A stretch of 64,000 bases of DNA. Source: an uncultured Subdoligranulum sp. Its GTDB lineage: Bacteria > Bacillota > Clostridia > Oscillospirales > Ruminococcaceae. Made by a program: the position numbers and the translations under genes. Location: contig CALZZE010000002.1 in assembly GCA_945830575.1 (NCBI GenBank), positions 103,219 through 167,218 on the forward strand, given 5' to 3'. This document shows, piece after piece, positions 41,676-50,840 of the stretch (position 1 is the first letter of the stretch; every line of letters begins with the position of its first letter). The notes beneath the pieces were generated by a model. That model worked only from the letters and a program-made list of their open reading frames with translations, searched no databases and was not told where the DNA came from.

Positions 41676-41995
41676 CAGACGATATTTTGAACGCCATTCT
41701 GGACTATCTGGCCGAAGCGCTGTGCGACCGTATGGCAGCGCGTATGGATGCCAGCCAGCAGAAGTACACCGCCGCCCAGCTGGCCGAGCGCTACGGCACA
41801 AGCACCGCCAGCATCCACCGCATGATCCGGGCTGGTGAGTTTGGCGAGACCCTCAACGTGGGAGAGCGCACCAAGCTGGTGACGGCAGAGGGGCTGCGGG
41901 AGTTCGAGCGCACCCACACAGGCCCCGGCTATACCCGCAAGGAGCGCCGCGCACCGCGCCGGGCCAGCAGCCGACCAGACCCCGGGCCGATTTGA
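41672..41995 (+). CDS. HTH (excisionase/MerR-like) DNA-binding protein
   Basis: 107 aa, ATGA overlap with the antirepressor gene. A helix-turn-helix of the excisionase type lies at about 34-65: YTAAQLAERYGTSTASIHRM, then TLNVGERTKLVTAEGLREF. The C-terminus is basic (RKERRAPRRASSR). Could be an excisionase or a helper of replication; not decidable from sequence. Confidence 0.7.
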   Translation: MTDDILNAILDYLAEALCDRMAARMDASQQKYTAAQLAERYGTSTASIHRMIRAGEFGETLNVGERTKLVTAEGLREFERTHTGPGYTRKERRAPRRASSRPDPGPI

Positions 41996-42011
41996 GAGGA
42001 GGATATGAATT

Positions 42012-42296
42012 ATGGTTAAGGCAAACAAAATGCCGCCCCGGTGCTGGAACACCACGGCGGCGGACAAAAAGCGGGAACTCTCGAAAACCTGCTTTTGTGT
42101 TATTGTACATCTTTTCCGCGAGTTCGTCAAGGGCGCTGCGGCGATGCTGGGGTTTCTGGCGGTGGCGGCGCTGTGTGAGGCACTGGCGGGGAGCGTGATC
42201 TGCTGGCTGATTTTCGCGCTGTGCGTGGTGAGCTGCAACTGGTGCTGCGGCATCCTGATGCCGGTGGTGGAAAGCGAGGTACAGAACGATGCGTGA
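42012..42296 (+). CDS. Small phage membrane protein
   Basis: 94 aa, GAGGAGG 9 nt upstream. Basic N-terminus, then two hydrophobic helices (MLGFLAVAALCEALAGSVICWL and ALCVVSCNWCCGILM). Cys-rich. No family recognised. Overlaps the YopX-like gene by 8 nt. Confidence 0.65.
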   Translation: MVKANKMPPRCWNTTAADKKRELSKTCFCVIVHLFREFVKGAAAMLGFLAVAALCEALAGSVICWLIFALCVVSCNWCCGILMPVVESEVQNDA

Positions 42297-42693
42297 AATT
42301 TTGTTCCGAGGGAAGCGGATGGATAACGGAGACTGGGTTTTCGGTGATTTGATTCGTGAACCATGGGGATATTGCATTCAGGTTGTTACTGGTAGCGGAA
42401 ATGGGTATAGCCGAAAAAAATACGCGATTACGGAAGAAACTGTCTGCCAGTACACCGGCCTGAAGGACAAGAACGGCAAGCGGATTTTCGAGGGGGATAT
42501 ATGCCACAATACCAGAACGGAAGAAATTGTTTCGGTTAAATGGCATGGAACAATGGCGGGATATGTTTGGAACAAAAGGAGAGCGGATTGCTTTCTCTTT
42601 GATTTCGGAGAATTGTTCAGAGCGTGTGACAAATATGAGGTCATCGGCAACATCCACGATAATCCGGAACTGCTGGAGAGAGGTACTCCATGA
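42289..42693 (+). CDS. YopX family phage protein
   Basis: 134 aa. Starts MREILFRGKRMDNGDWVFGD and contains ETVCQYTGLKDKNGKRIFEGDI, the signature of YopX proteins, and the end motif YEVIGNIHDNPELL. Common in the early region of Firmicute phages; function unknown. ATGA overlap with the next gene. Confidence 0.9.
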   Translation: MREILFRGKRMDNGDWVFGDLIREPWGYCIQVVTGSGNGYSRKKYAITEETVCQYTGLKDKNGKRIFEGDICHNTRTEEIVSVKWHGTMAGYVWNKRRADCFLFDFGELFRACDKYEVIGNIHDNPELLERGTP

Positions 42694-43922
42694 AAACCGT
42701 ACAGGACATCATGAAGGAATCCGGCGCGGAGGCGAACATTGCCGCGTTCCGGCAGATGCAGACCACCTACAGCTACGAGAAGAAGGTCCTCCACGCCACC
42801 AACGTGGCCCGCAGCTTTTACGACCGCGCCCATGAGCTTGGCTACCAATGCCACGTGAGCGTGGGCGGGCTGGATTCCATCACGCTGCACTACTTCCTCG
42901 AAAGCGTCGGCGTGAACGTGCCCTGTATCAGCTGCTCCACGCTGGAGGGCAAGGGCGTGCAGGCGGTACATCAGCGCATCGCTGCCGAGATGGCGGAAAA
43001 ATACGCCGACTTTGACCAGCGGTTTTCCGCGCAGGAAATCGCGGAGGAGCCTGACCCGGCCCGCCATCAGGCCATGGTGGACTGGAATGCAAAACAGCCT
43101 GCTGTACCGAAGTTCTACTTTTTGCGTCCACTCAAAAGCAAGGTCGAGGTTCTGCGGGACTGCGGTTGGCCGGTTCTGTCCAAGGAGATCGCTGGAAAAA
43201 TCGCGCTGCTGCAAAACCCCACCGAGAAGAACGCCACCGTGCGCCACGCCATTATTACCGGAGAGACAGGCGAATATGGCGGCTGGCAGAAGGACAGCCG
43301 CATGAAGCTGAGCCAGCAATGGCTGGAGCTGTTCGGGGGCGCGGACGCGGAAGGTGCGGCGCTTGGGTACAAGGCGGCCCCGTTTAAGGTCAGCGACCGG
43401 TGCTGCTACTACCTCAAGGAAAAGCCCTGCGATGACTGGGCCAAGGCGCACAACAGCGTGCCCTACCTTGGCCTGATGGCGTCCGAGGGCGGGCGGCGGC
43501 AGAAGTCGCTGATGATGCACGGGTGCAACTACTTTGGCAAAAGCACCATCCGCAGCGCACCGTTTGCCATCTTTGACAGACAGGACCTGTTGCAGCTTGC
43601 GTTGGATTTACAGGTGCCCGTTCCGGAGGAATACGGAGCTATCGAGCGGGACCGGTTCGGCAGGCTCTACACCACCGGCGCACAGCGCACCGGCTGTACC
43701 ATGTGCGGATTTGGCATCCACATGGAAAAACGCCCCCACCGCTTTGACCGCCTTTTGGAGCAGAACCCGAAGGAATGGGAGTTCTGGATGCGTCACGTAG
43801 CGCAGGATGAAAACGGCGAGTGGTACGGCTGGGGCCGCGTTCTGGACTATATCGGTGTGGAATGGGAAAACGCACCGGGGCAGGTCGTTGGGCAGCTGTC
43901 CATGGAGGCATACCATGGTTGA
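42690..43922 (+). CDS. Phosphoadenosine phosphosulfate reductase-family protein
   Basis: 410 aa. PP-loop ATP-pyrophosphatase fold: VSVGGLDSITLHYFLES (SGGxDS-like, about 57-73) and PCISCSTLEGKG. Paired Cys motifs near the end (RTGCTMCGFGIHMEKRPHRF, about 329-348) may bind a metal or FeS cluster. Phage versions occur with DNA-modifying or sulfur-modifying enzymes, but the substrate is unknown. CDS is in a string of overlapping early genes. Confidence 0.82.
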   Translation: MKTVQDIMKESGAEANIAAFRQMQTTYSYEKKVLHATNVARSFYDRAHELGYQCHVSVGGLDSITLHYFLESVGVNVPCISCSTLEGKGVQAVHQRIAAEMAEKYADFDQRFSAQEIAEEPDPARHQAMVDWNAKQPAVPKFYFLRPLKSKVEVLRDCGWPVLSKEIAGKIALLQNPTEKNATVRHAIITGETGEYGGWQKDSRMKLSQQWLELFGGADAEGAALGYKAAPFKVSDRCCYYLKEKPCDDWAKAHNSVPYLGLMASEGGRRQKSLMMHGCNYFGKSTIRSAPFAIFDRQDLLQLALDLQVPVPEEYGAIERDRFGRLYTTGAQRTGCTMCGFGIHMEKRPHRFDRLLEQNPKEWEFWMRHVAQDENGEWYGWGRVLDYIGVEWENAPGQVVGQLSMEAYHG

Positions 43923-44076
43923 CTGGGACCTGTGGCGCGAATTCAACTGCCCCAGCGGCGCCGACGATGAACAGGGGCATCCCATCACCTGCCCGGAGTG
44001 CATCTGGCAGGATACCTGCCTTGCCAACCCGGAAAACAACGGAGATTTTGAAACGGAGGAAACCAATGAAGAATAA
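43915..44076 (+). CDS. Small Cys-containing phage protein, 53 aa
   Basis: Starts at ATG 43915 (GGAGG 6 nt upstream), 8-nt overlap with the PAPS reductase-like gene. Reads MVDWDLWREFNCPSG then ITCPECIWQDTCLANPENNG; four Cys could bind zinc. Acidic C-terminus. No family recognised. Confidence 0.6.
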   Translation: MVDWDLWREFNCPSGADDEQGHPITCPECIWQDTCLANPENNGDFETEETNEE

Positions 44077-44299
44077 TCTGAAGTTGACCTACACCGGAAA
44101 TGTGATTGTGTCCAAGTGGGGAACTAATCTGGGAGACGACAATCTTGAAGAACTGCTCTCTTCGGCTTTGCTGACCGAAAGAGACCTTGAAAGCATGAAT
44201 TTCACCGCCAGAATCGCTATCACCATCGATGACCTCTCCGAGCCGCTGCGCATCGAGCGGCCGGAAGGAACCGCAGAAAGCGAGGCCTCCCATGCCTAA
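44066..44299 (+). CDS. Small phage hypothetical protein, 77 aa
   Basis: ATG 44066 behind CGGAGG. Reads MKNNLKLTYTGNVIVSKWGT, with the mid-section NFTARIAITIDDLSEPLRIE looking like a beta sandwich. Overlaps both neighbours. Function unknown. Confidence 0.6.
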   Translation: MKNNLKLTYTGNVIVSKWGTNLGDDNLEELLSSALLTERDLESMNFTARIAITIDDLSEPLRIERPEGTAESEASHA

Positions 44300-44816
44300 G
44301 ACACACTGGAAAAAGCTACACAATCCCAACTACTTTGGGTGCTGGTGCTTTGAGGAGGGCATGGACATGGTGCTCACCATCCGGCATGTCACGCAGGAGC
44401 CGGTCAAGGACGAAAACGGCCGGCAGGAGCAGTGCATGGTCATTCACTTCGCGGAACCCGGCGCGAAGCCGCTCATCTGCAACAAGACCAACGCCAAAAT
44501 GCTGGAAAAGCTCTGCGGCAGCGCTTACATCGAGGACTGGGCCGGAACAAAGATCCAGCTGTATGCCGACCACAACGTCCGCTTTGGCAAGGAGCGGGTG
44601 GACGGGGTGCGCATCCGGCCACGGGTGACGCTGTCCGGGCCTGCGCCCATCCTTTGCACGGACTGCGGCAAGGCCATCTCCGGCGGCGAGTTCGGCGGAA
44701 AGGCCTACACCGCCGCCCAGATCGCGGGCATCAACCAAAAGCGCTACGGTGTGCCGCTGTGCGCCGAGTGCAGCGCCAAACGAAAGGAGGAGGCAGACCA
44801 TGACGCTGACGCCTGA
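44292..44816 (+). CDS. Phage protein with C-terminal zinc ribbon
   Basis: 174 aa; ATG 44292. Reads MPKTHWKKLHNPNYFGCWCFEEGMD early; TIRHVTQEPV and GTKIQLYADHNVRFGKERVDGVRIRPR (in parts) form a beta domain often found before nucleases and SSB in phage early regions. Two CxxC motifs (CTDCG, CAEC, about 118 and 158) make a zinc ribbon. Probably DNA-associated; exact function unknown. Confidence 0.7.
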   Translation: MPKTHWKKLHNPNYFGCWCFEEGMDMVLTIRHVTQEPVKDENGRQEQCMVIHFAEPGAKPLICNKTNAKMLEKLCGSAYIEDWAGTKIQLYADHNVRFGKERVDGVRIRPRVTLSGPAPILCTDCGKAISGGEFGGKAYTAAQIAGINQKRYGVPLCAECSAKRKEEADHDADA

Positions 44817-45573
44817 AACCTACCACAGCCCGCAGGCGCGGGCGCAGTGGGTAAGCTCCAGCGACATCAAGCGGGCGCGGCGGTGCGAGGCGCAGTGGTA
44901 CTCCTCTGTCTGCGGAAAGTACATCCAAGACGAGGAAAAGCCTGCCTTCGTGTACGGTCACCTGTTCGAGGCGGCTGTGTGCGGTGCGTCCATGGACACC
45001 ATTTCGGCAGCGTTCCCGGAGGTATTCTCCACACGCGGGCCGCGCAAGGGAGAGGTCAAGGCGGAATATCTGGGTGCGCTCCAGCTGTCCGAGGCCGTTC
45101 GGCGCTCGCCCTTTCTGTCGGCGCTCATTGACCGGTGCCAAAAGCAGGTCATTTTCACCGGCACCATTGAGGGCCTGCCGGTGCGCATGATGGCCGACCT
45201 GCTGGATGAGGACGGCAGCATTTACGACATCAAATCCGCCCGCAGCTTTGCCCCGGCGTGGGACAACGATCGGGAGGAATACCGGGAATGGTGGTCGGTG
45301 TATGACTATCCAATCCAGCTGTGGGTATACCGGGAAATCGCCCGCCAGAACGGCCTGACGGTGCCCCGCGTTGGCCTCATCGCCGGGGACAAGCAGAATC
45401 ATGACGTGCAGGCGCTCACCTTTGGGCGGGAGACAATGGCCGCCGCCGGGGCTGACACCCGGTACACCATGCGCCGCATGGACGCCATCCTGTCCGGCGA
45501 TGCTCCTCAGGAATGCGGGCGGTGCGAATGGTGCCTGTCGCAGAAGATCATCACAGAGTTTACGGAGGTATAA
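44800..45573 (+). CDS. PD-(D/E)XK nuclease-like protein
   Basis: 257 aa from ATG 44800 (AAAGGAGGAGG upstream). SSSDIKRARRCEAQWYSSV and AFVYGHLFEA at the N-terminus, the catalytic core MMADLLDEDGSIYDIKSARS (D...DxK, about 130-150), then YPIQLWVYREIA. Four Cys at the C-terminus (CGRCEWCLSQK) could hold an FeS cluster, as in AddB/Cas4-like nucleases. Next to SSB; likely acts in phage recombination or DNA processing. Confidence 0.82.
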   Translation: MTLTPETYHSPQARAQWVSSSDIKRARRCEAQWYSSVCGKYIQDEEKPAFVYGHLFEAAVCGASMDTISAAFPEVFSTRGPRKGEVKAEYLGALQLSEAVRRSPFLSALIDRCQKQVIFTGTIEGLPVRMMADLLDEDGSIYDIKSARSFAPAWDNDREEYREWWSVYDYPIQLWVYREIARQNGLTVPRVGLIAGDKQNHDVQALTFGRETMAAAGADTRYTMRRMDAILSGDAPQECGRCEWCLSQKIITEFTEV

Positions 45574-45579
45574 AAGTCC

Positions 45580-45963
45580 ATGTTGAATGTTGTTGCTTTG
45601 CAGGGCCGTCTGGCCCGTGACCCGGAGCTGCGCCAGACGCAGGCCGGAAAAGCCGTCACCAATTTTACCATCGCCTGCGACCGGGGCAAGAACCAGACCG
45701 ACTGGCTTGATGTGGTGGCGTGGGACAAAACAGCCGAATTTATCTGCCGGTATTTCCAGAAGGGCAGCATGATCCTTGTGGAGGGCCGCTTGCAGAGCCG
45801 GAAGTATCAGGACAAAAACGGGAACAGCCGCACCGCCGTCGAGGTGGTGGCAGGAAATGTGAATTTCTGCGGAAAGAAAGAGGAAACCGAACCGAAGGCG
45901 TCCGCGTACGGTGATTCGGATGTGTACGCCCCCATTGATGAAACGGAAGATGTCCCGTTCTGA
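45580..45963 (+). CDS. ssb: Single-stranded DNA-binding protein
   Basis: 127 aa. OB fold: [60 protein letters not shown], and the acidic tail ending ETEDVPF that recruits partner proteins. A weak SD (CGGAGG) precedes. Standard length for a phage SSB. Confidence 0.95.
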   Translation: MLNVVALQGRLARDPELRQTQAGKAVTNFTIACDRGKNQTDWLDVVAWDKTAEFICRYFQKGSMILVEGRLQSRKYQDKNGNSRTAVEVVAGNVNFCGKKEETEPKASAYGDSDVYAPIDETEDVPF

Positions 45964-46504
45964 GTACCGCCGCCGCCCCATGAACCGCCGCCGCGCGCCG
46001 TCTGAGCTGCATCGCGGCCTTCCGCCGGAGGTGTTCGCCCGCATTGTGGAGCGCGTCCCCATGACGGAGGCGGCCGCCAGGTACGGGCTGACCCTGAGCC
46101 GACAAGGCACCTGCTGCTGCCCGTTTCACAGCGAGAAAACGCCCAGCTTCAAGGTGTACCCCGGCACCGGCGGATTCTACTGCTTTGGCTGCGGGGCGGG
46201 CGGCGATGTGGTGACCTTCGTGGAAAAGTTTCTGAATCTGTCCCCGGCGCAGGCCGCAAGGCGTCTGGATGCGGACTTTTCCCTCGGCCTGTTTGATTCT
46301 GCCGCCCCGCCGGATGACAGCTGGAAACAGAGCAAAGCGGAACGGGAGCGGTCGGAACAGGAAAAGGAATCCAAGGACTGGCAGCTGGTTCTGGAGCTGC
46401 GCAGACTGCACCGCATCCCGCCGCCGCCCGCCACCGACCCGGAAACCTACGCCCAGGCGAAGGCACTGGAAGAATATCTGGAATACGTAAAAGAGACGAG
46501 GTGA
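45947..46504 (+). CDS. CHC2 zinc-finger primase-like protein
   Basis: 185 aa from ATG 45947 (others at 45935 and 45977 possible). Basic N-terminus, then the DnaG zinc motif [17 protein letters not shown] with [17 protein letters not shown] (about 52-90). A charged, helical tail follows. It lacks a TOPRIM catalytic domain, so it may be the zinc-binding half of a primase working with the next gene. Overlaps ssb by 17 nt. Confidence 0.88.
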   Translation, partial: KMSRSEYRRRPMNRRRAPSELHRGLPPEVFARIVERVPMTEAAARYGLTLSRQGTCCCPFHSEKTPSFKVYPGTGGFYCFGCGAGGDVVTFVEKFLNLSPAQAARRLDADFSLGLFDSAAPPDDSWKQSKAERERSEQEKESKDWQLVLELRRLHRIPPPPATDPETYAQAKALEEYLEYVKETR

Positions 46505-46510
46505 ACAGCC

Positions 46511-48349
46511 ATTTCCAACTATACAAAGGAAGATTATCTGGAGACAGACAAACCCTATGCCGAACTGGCAGGCATCAAAAATCCATTTGAAAACAAGCGG
46601 GCGCTGGAACGATTCTCCATGGACGCGGCGGCGGTGGGCGTGAAGAATTTCAAGGCGCTGTACAAGGCCTACTGCGACGCCATGCGCGGCGCCTTCGTGC
46701 CGGAGAACCATTCCACCGACGTGCAGGGGCAGGCGCTGGATCTGAACTGCGGCGACTGGCTGGTGGACGAATACGGCGTGCGGCGTGGCATCGGCGGCAG
46801 CGAAACGGTGGCCTGTCAGTTCCCGGTGCTGCTGACGCGGCGGTTTGAAAACATCGACACCGGCGCGGAAAAGGTGGAGCTGTCCTTCCGCAAGGGCGGC
46901 CTGTGGCGCAAACTCATCGTGCCGTGCAGCCAGTACGCCACCCCCAAGGAGCTGGTGAAGCTGTCCGATGCGGGGCTTGGCATCAATCTGCGGATGGCGC
47001 AGGATCTGAGCGACTACCTCACCGACCTGTACGCCCTCAACTTTGACCGCCTGCCGGTGAGCAAATCCGTCAGCCGTCTCGGCTGGGTGGGCGAGGGGCA
47101 GTTTTCCCCCTTCGTGGAGGACGTCACCTACGACGGCGGCGCGGAGTACGCCCCGGTGTTTGACGCCACCGCGCCCCGCGGCAGCTTTGAGGACTGGCTG
47201 ACCGCGGCGCGGGCCTTCCGCCGGGAGAGCACCGCCGCCCGCATCGTGCTGGCCGCCAGCTTTGCCAGCGTGCTCATCAAACCGCTGGGGGCGCTGCCGT
47301 TTTTCGTGCATCTGTGGGGCGTGGATTCCTCCACCGGCAAAACCGTGGCGCTGATGGCCGCCGCCAGCGTCTGGGCAAACCCGGAAATGGGCAAGTACGT
47401 CAAGACCTTTGACTGCACCGATGTGGGCTATGAGCGCACGGCGGCGTTCCTCAACAGCCTGCCCATGTGCATTGATGAATTGCAGCTTTCCAAAAACGCC
47501 CGTGGGCAGGTGGTGTTCAACGTCTACCGTCTGGCGCAGGGCGCGGGCCGCACCCGGGGCAACCGGGGCGGCGGCGTGGACGTGACCCCAACCTGGGCCA
47601 ACGCCATCCTCACCACCGGCGAGACCCCCATCAACGGCACGGGAGCCGGCGCGGGCGCGGTGAACCGGGTCATTGAAATCGAATGCACCAGCGCCCACAA
47701 GGTAGTGGCGGACGGGCGCGGCACCGTCAAAGCGTTCCGCAAAAGCTACGGCCACGCAGGGCGGGCCTTTGTGCAAACGCTGCTGGAGCCGGGCAACTTG
47801 CAGCGGGCGCGGGACATCTACGAAAGCTGCTTTGCCATGCTGAACAGCAGCGCCACCACCGACAAGCAGGCCATGGCGGCGGCGCTCATCGTGACGGCGG
47901 ACATTCTGGCCACGCTGTGGATTTTCAAGGACGGCAGCGGCCTGACCTGCGAGGAACTGGCGCGGTTTCTGGCGAGCCGGGAGGCGGTCAGCACCGGCCT
48001 GCGCGGGTATGAGTATCTGTGCGACTGGGTCTCCACCAATCTGAACAGGTTCGATTCCGCCACCGGCGAAGTGCTGCAGGGGGACATCCTCGGCAAAATC
48101 GAGGGGGATTTTGTGTACATCATTGCCACGCGGTTCAGCGCGGCGCTGACGGACGGCGGCTTTGACCCGCAGGCGGTGCGCAGCTACATGGCATCCAATG
48201 GCCTGCTGAGGCTGTCCTCCGAGAAAAAGAACACGGTTCCGCATCGGATACACGGTATTTTGACAAAATGCGTCTGTGTGCGCATGGGTGGCGTGCCAGA
48301 GGTTGAGGACCCTTTCACAGGAGAGCAAGTTACCATTTCATACTGTTAG
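46511..48349 (+). CDS. DUF927 primase/helicase-like protein, probable ATT start
   Basis: 612 aa if it starts at ATT 46511, which lies 6 nt after GAGGTGA and gives an N-terminus (I/M)SNYTKEDYLETDKPYAE; the first in-frame ATG is only at 46619 (576 aa). DUF927 region with YAPVFDATAPRGSFEDWL, FFVHLWGVDSSTGKTVALMAAASVW (Walker A, about 270), MCIDELQ (Walker B) and ILTTGETPI. It should act as the replicative ATPase with the CHC2 protein. Same frame as the upstream gene, separated by one TGA. Confidence 0.85.
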   Translation: MSNYTKEDYLETDKPYAELAGIKNPFENKRALERFSMDAAAVGVKNFKALYKAYCDAMRGAFVPENHSTDVQGQALDLNCGDWLVDEYGVRRGIGGSETVACQFPVLLTRRFENIDTGAEKVELSFRKGGLWRKLIVPCSQYATPKELVKLSDAGLGINLRMAQDLSDYLTDLYALNFDRLPVSKSVSRLGWVGEGQFSPFVEDVTYDGGAEYAPVFDATAPRGSFEDWLTAARAFRRESTAARIVLAASFASVLIKPLGALPFFVHLWGVDSSTGKTVALMAAASVWANPEMGKYVKTFDCTDVGYERTAAFLNSLPMCIDELQLSKNARGQVVFNVYRLAQGAGRTRGNRGGGVDVTPTWANAILTTGETPINGTGAGAGAVNRVIEIECTSAHKVVADGRGTVKAFRKSYGHAGRAFVQTLLEPGNLQRARDIYESCFAMLNSSATTDKQAMAAALIVTADILATLWIFKDGSGLTCEELARFLASREAVSTGLRGYEYLCDWVSTNLNRFDSATGEVLQGDILGKIEGDFVYIIATRFSAALTDGGFDPQAVRSYMASNGLLRLSSEKKNTVPHRIHGILTKCVCVRMGGVPEVEDPFTGEQVTISYC

Positions 48350-48350
48350 C

Positions 48351-48607
48351 GGTAACACATAGGGTAACACATTTTCGACGATATTACGAATTAAAACGTG
48401 AATGTTACCCCTGAACCCCGAAAATCACTCACATACACACTCTATAGAAACACACACATACACACAGGCGAAATGATAGTATCTGTTTTTTCCTTTAAGG
48501 AAATGTGCAAAACAGGGGTTAAGGGGTAACATGGAAAAAATAGAACGATAATTCGACAATAAAACGTTACCCATAGTATGGTAACACATGGGTTCATAGG
48601 GTTACAC
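48351..48607. other. Candidate phage replication origin with iterons
   Basis: Non-coding, AT-rich. GGTAACACAT occurs at 48351-48360, 48363-48372 and 48580-48589; GGTAACAT at 48525-48532; inverted GTTACC at 48404-48409 and 48566-48571. Two AT-rich arms share TTCGA...AAAACGTxxxGTTACCC layouts. It lies between the DUF927 gene and an SF2 helicase gene, a typical origin position. Confidence 0.5.
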
Positions 48608-48622
48608 AAGGAGGTACATATT

Positions 48623-50143
48623 TTGCAGAACATCACCCTGCGCCCCTACCAGAAGGAGTGCATTGACATCGTTGAGACCATGCCGCCCGGGCGCTACCTG
48701 TGCAAGATGGCCACCGGCATGGGCAAGACCGTCGTATTCAGCCACCTGCCGCGCCGGGGGAAAATGCTGATTCTTTCCCACCGGGAGGAACTGGTGCGCC
48801 AGCCGCTGAAATATTTCCCCTGCAAGACCGGCGTGGAGCAGGCCGGCGAACACGCCCCGCCGGATGCGGAGGTGGTCAGCGCCTCGGTGCAGACGCTGGT
48901 GCACCGTCTGGAGCGGTTCGCGCCGGAGGAATTTGACATCATTGTGGTGGACGAGGCGCACCACGCGGCGGCGCGCAGCTACCGCAAATGCCTTGACTAC
49001 TTCACGCCCCGCCTGCTGCTGGGCTTCACCGCCACCCCAAACCGGGCGGACGGCGTGCGGCTGAACGACGTCTTTGACCGCATCATCTTTGACCGGGATC
49101 TCAAGTGGGGCATCCAAAACGGCTACCTATCGGACATTGACTGCAAGAGGGTGAACATCGGGTTTGATCTGCGCGGCGTCCACACCCGCGCCGGCGACTA
49201 CGCCCCCGGCGAGCTGGCGCAGGCTATGGAGGGCACCGCCGACGCCATCGCGGAAACCTTCCGCACCCTTGCCCGCGGCGCCACGCTGATTTTTGCCGTC
49301 AACGTGGAGCAGTGCCACGAAATCGCCCGGCGCATTCCCGGCGCGGTGGTGGTGACCGGCGAGACCAAAGACCGCGCCGGCATCATTAAGCGCTTTACCA
49401 ACGGCGAAATCCCCTGCATCGTCAACTGCATGGTGTTCACCGAGGGCACCGACATTCCCCGCGTGGAGACCGTCATCATCGCCCGCCCCACCCGGTCGGA
49501 CAGCCTGTACACCCAGATGGTGGGGCGCGGCCTGCGGCTGTATCCGGGCAAGGAGCGCCTGACCCTTATCGACTGCGTGGGCGTGACCGGCAAGGCCAGC
49601 CTGTGCACCGCGCCGAGCCTGCTGGGCATCGACATGAAGGACATCCCGCCCGCGCGGCAGAAGGACGTGGAGGGCCTGCTGTTCGAGCTGCCCGCCAAGG
49701 CACAGCGCGCCGCCGACTGCCCCCAGAGCTGGGTGCGCAACGTGGAAACGGTGGATCTGTGGGCGCAGGAGCAGCAGGTCAACACACACGGCGTCAACTG
49801 GTTCAAAATGCCGGACGGCAGCCTTGTGTGCAGCCTCAAGGACAGGGAGCGGATGGTCATTCCGCCCGCCGACGAGCTGGGCAGCGTGGAAGTGGCCGGG
49901 CACCGCATGACGCTGCAGCAAGCCATCGACCGGGCCTACACCCGGCTGCAGGAGTTCTACCCGGAGCAGGCCTACATCTGGGATTTGAGCAAGGCCGCCC
50001 GCTGGGGCGGCGCACCGGCCAGCGAGGCGCAGATGCGGCTCATCAGGCGCAAGTGCCGGGGCAGATTTGAGGTTCCCGGCAGCCTGACCAAGCTGCAGGC
50101 CAGTCAGGTTCTGAACCGGCTGATGAACGGAGGCACAGCATGA
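48623..50143 (+). CDS. SF2 DEAD/DEAH-box helicase
   Basis: 506 aa from TTG 48623 (AAGGAGG 8 nt upstream; ATG-like extensions run into the origin). LRPYQKECI, Walker A MATGMGKTVV (about 28), DEAH IVVDEAHHAAARS (about 107), TATPNRADG, and motif VI MVGRGLRLYPGK (about 302). A C-terminal domain (about 400-506) lacks a recognised fold. Likely DNA unwinding in phage replication. Confidence 0.93.
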   Translation: MQNITLRPYQKECIDIVETMPPGRYLCKMATGMGKTVVFSHLPRRGKMLILSHREELVRQPLKYFPCKTGVEQAGEHAPPDAEVVSASVQTLVHRLERFAPEEFDIIVVDEAHHAAARSYRKCLDYFTPRLLLGFTATPNRADGVRLNDVFDRIIFDRDLKWGIQNGYLSDIDCKRVNIGFDLRGVHTRAGDYAPGELAQAMEGTADAIAETFRTLARGATLIFAVNVEQCHEIARRIPGAVVVTGETKDRAGIIKRFTNGEIPCIVNCMVFTEGTDIPRVETVIIARPTRSDSLYTQMVGRGLRLYPGKERLTLIDCVGVTGKASLCTAPSLLGIDMKDIPPARQKDVEGLLFELPAKAQRAADCPQSWVRNVETVDLWAQEQQVNTHGVNWFKMPDGSLVCSLKDRERMVIPPADELGSVEVAGHRMTLQQAIDRAYTRLQEFYPEQAYIWDLSKAARWGGAPASEAQMRLIRRKCRGRFEVPGSLTKLQASQVLNRLMNGGTA

Positions 50144-50538
50144 AACAACACAACATCGACCTTTCCACCGAGGACGGCCACCAGTACGCCCTGATGCTGT
50201 GGAGCCAGCAGGCCTCCGTCCGGGCGCAGTACCCGGAACTGGCCATGCTCTACCACATCGAGAACGAGCGCCAGTGCTCCCCGCAGCAGGCCGCCCGCCG
50301 CAAGCGCATGGGCGTGAAAAAGGGCGTGCCGGACCTCTGCCTGCCGGTGGCGCGGGGACGGTACCACGGGCTGTACATCGAGCTGAAAACGCCCACCGGC
50401 CGCGCCACGCCGGACCAGCGCTGGTGGTGCGAGCGTCTGAACGCAGAGGGCTGCTTTGCGGAAATCTGCCACGGCTGGGAGAGCGCCGCGAAGGTGCTGG
50501 CGTGGTATCTGGGGCTGGGGAAGGAGGAACGCCCATGA
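50140..50538 (+). CDS. VRR-NUC domain nuclease
   Basis: 132 aa, overlaps the helicase gene by ATGA. The VRR-NUC core reads MGVKKGVPDLCLPVARGRYHG then LYIELKTPTGRATPDQ: PD...ExK active site at about 68-88. Resolvase-like or flap nuclease, routinely next to SF2 helicases in phages. Confidence 0.93.
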   Translation: MKQHNIDLSTEDGHQYALMLWSQQASVRAQYPELAMLYHIENERQCSPQQAARRKRMGVKKGVPDLCLPVARGRYHGLYIELKTPTGRATPDQRWWCERLNAEGCFAEICHGWESAAKVLAWYLGLGKEERP

Positions 50539-50840
50539 AAGCCATGATACGAATGAACGCTCACCAGCGCCAGCAGGCGCACAGAGAAATCAGACAGATG
50601 GTGGCGGAGGAACTGGAAAAAGAACGGGACGATATTGTAACCAGGGCCATGTATCTGACACTCATTGCCTGCCAGCAGGTTGGACTGAGCGCCCGAACGC
50701 TGCGACGCATCCGGGACGCTATCCCTATGGTGACCGAGAGGTACGCCGATTACAAAACCGACGGCCTTGCCGATGCCTGGGCGAAGATGATGCTGGACGG
50801 GGCTGGTGTGGAAGTGCCGGAAACGGAGGAAAAGCAGTAA
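50535..50840 (+). CDS. Phage hypothetical protein, 101 aa
   Basis: ATG 50535 behind GGAGG, ATGA overlap with the nuclease gene. Reads MKAMIRMNAHQRQQAHREIR, all-helical, with RTLRRIRDAIPMVTERYADY. Frequently seen upstream of ArpU-like regulators; function unknown. Confidence 0.65.
   Translation: MKAMIRMNAHQRQQAHREIRQMVAEELEKERDDIVTRAMYLTLIACQQVGLSARTLRRIRDAIPMVTERYADYKTDGLADAWAKMMLDGAGVEVPETEEKQ

Noticed and set aside
46490..46520. TGA recoding or stop-codon reassignment in the prophage
   Set aside because: Many other phage genes end in TGA within ATGA overlaps, so TGA works as a stop; an ATT start explains the junction more simply.
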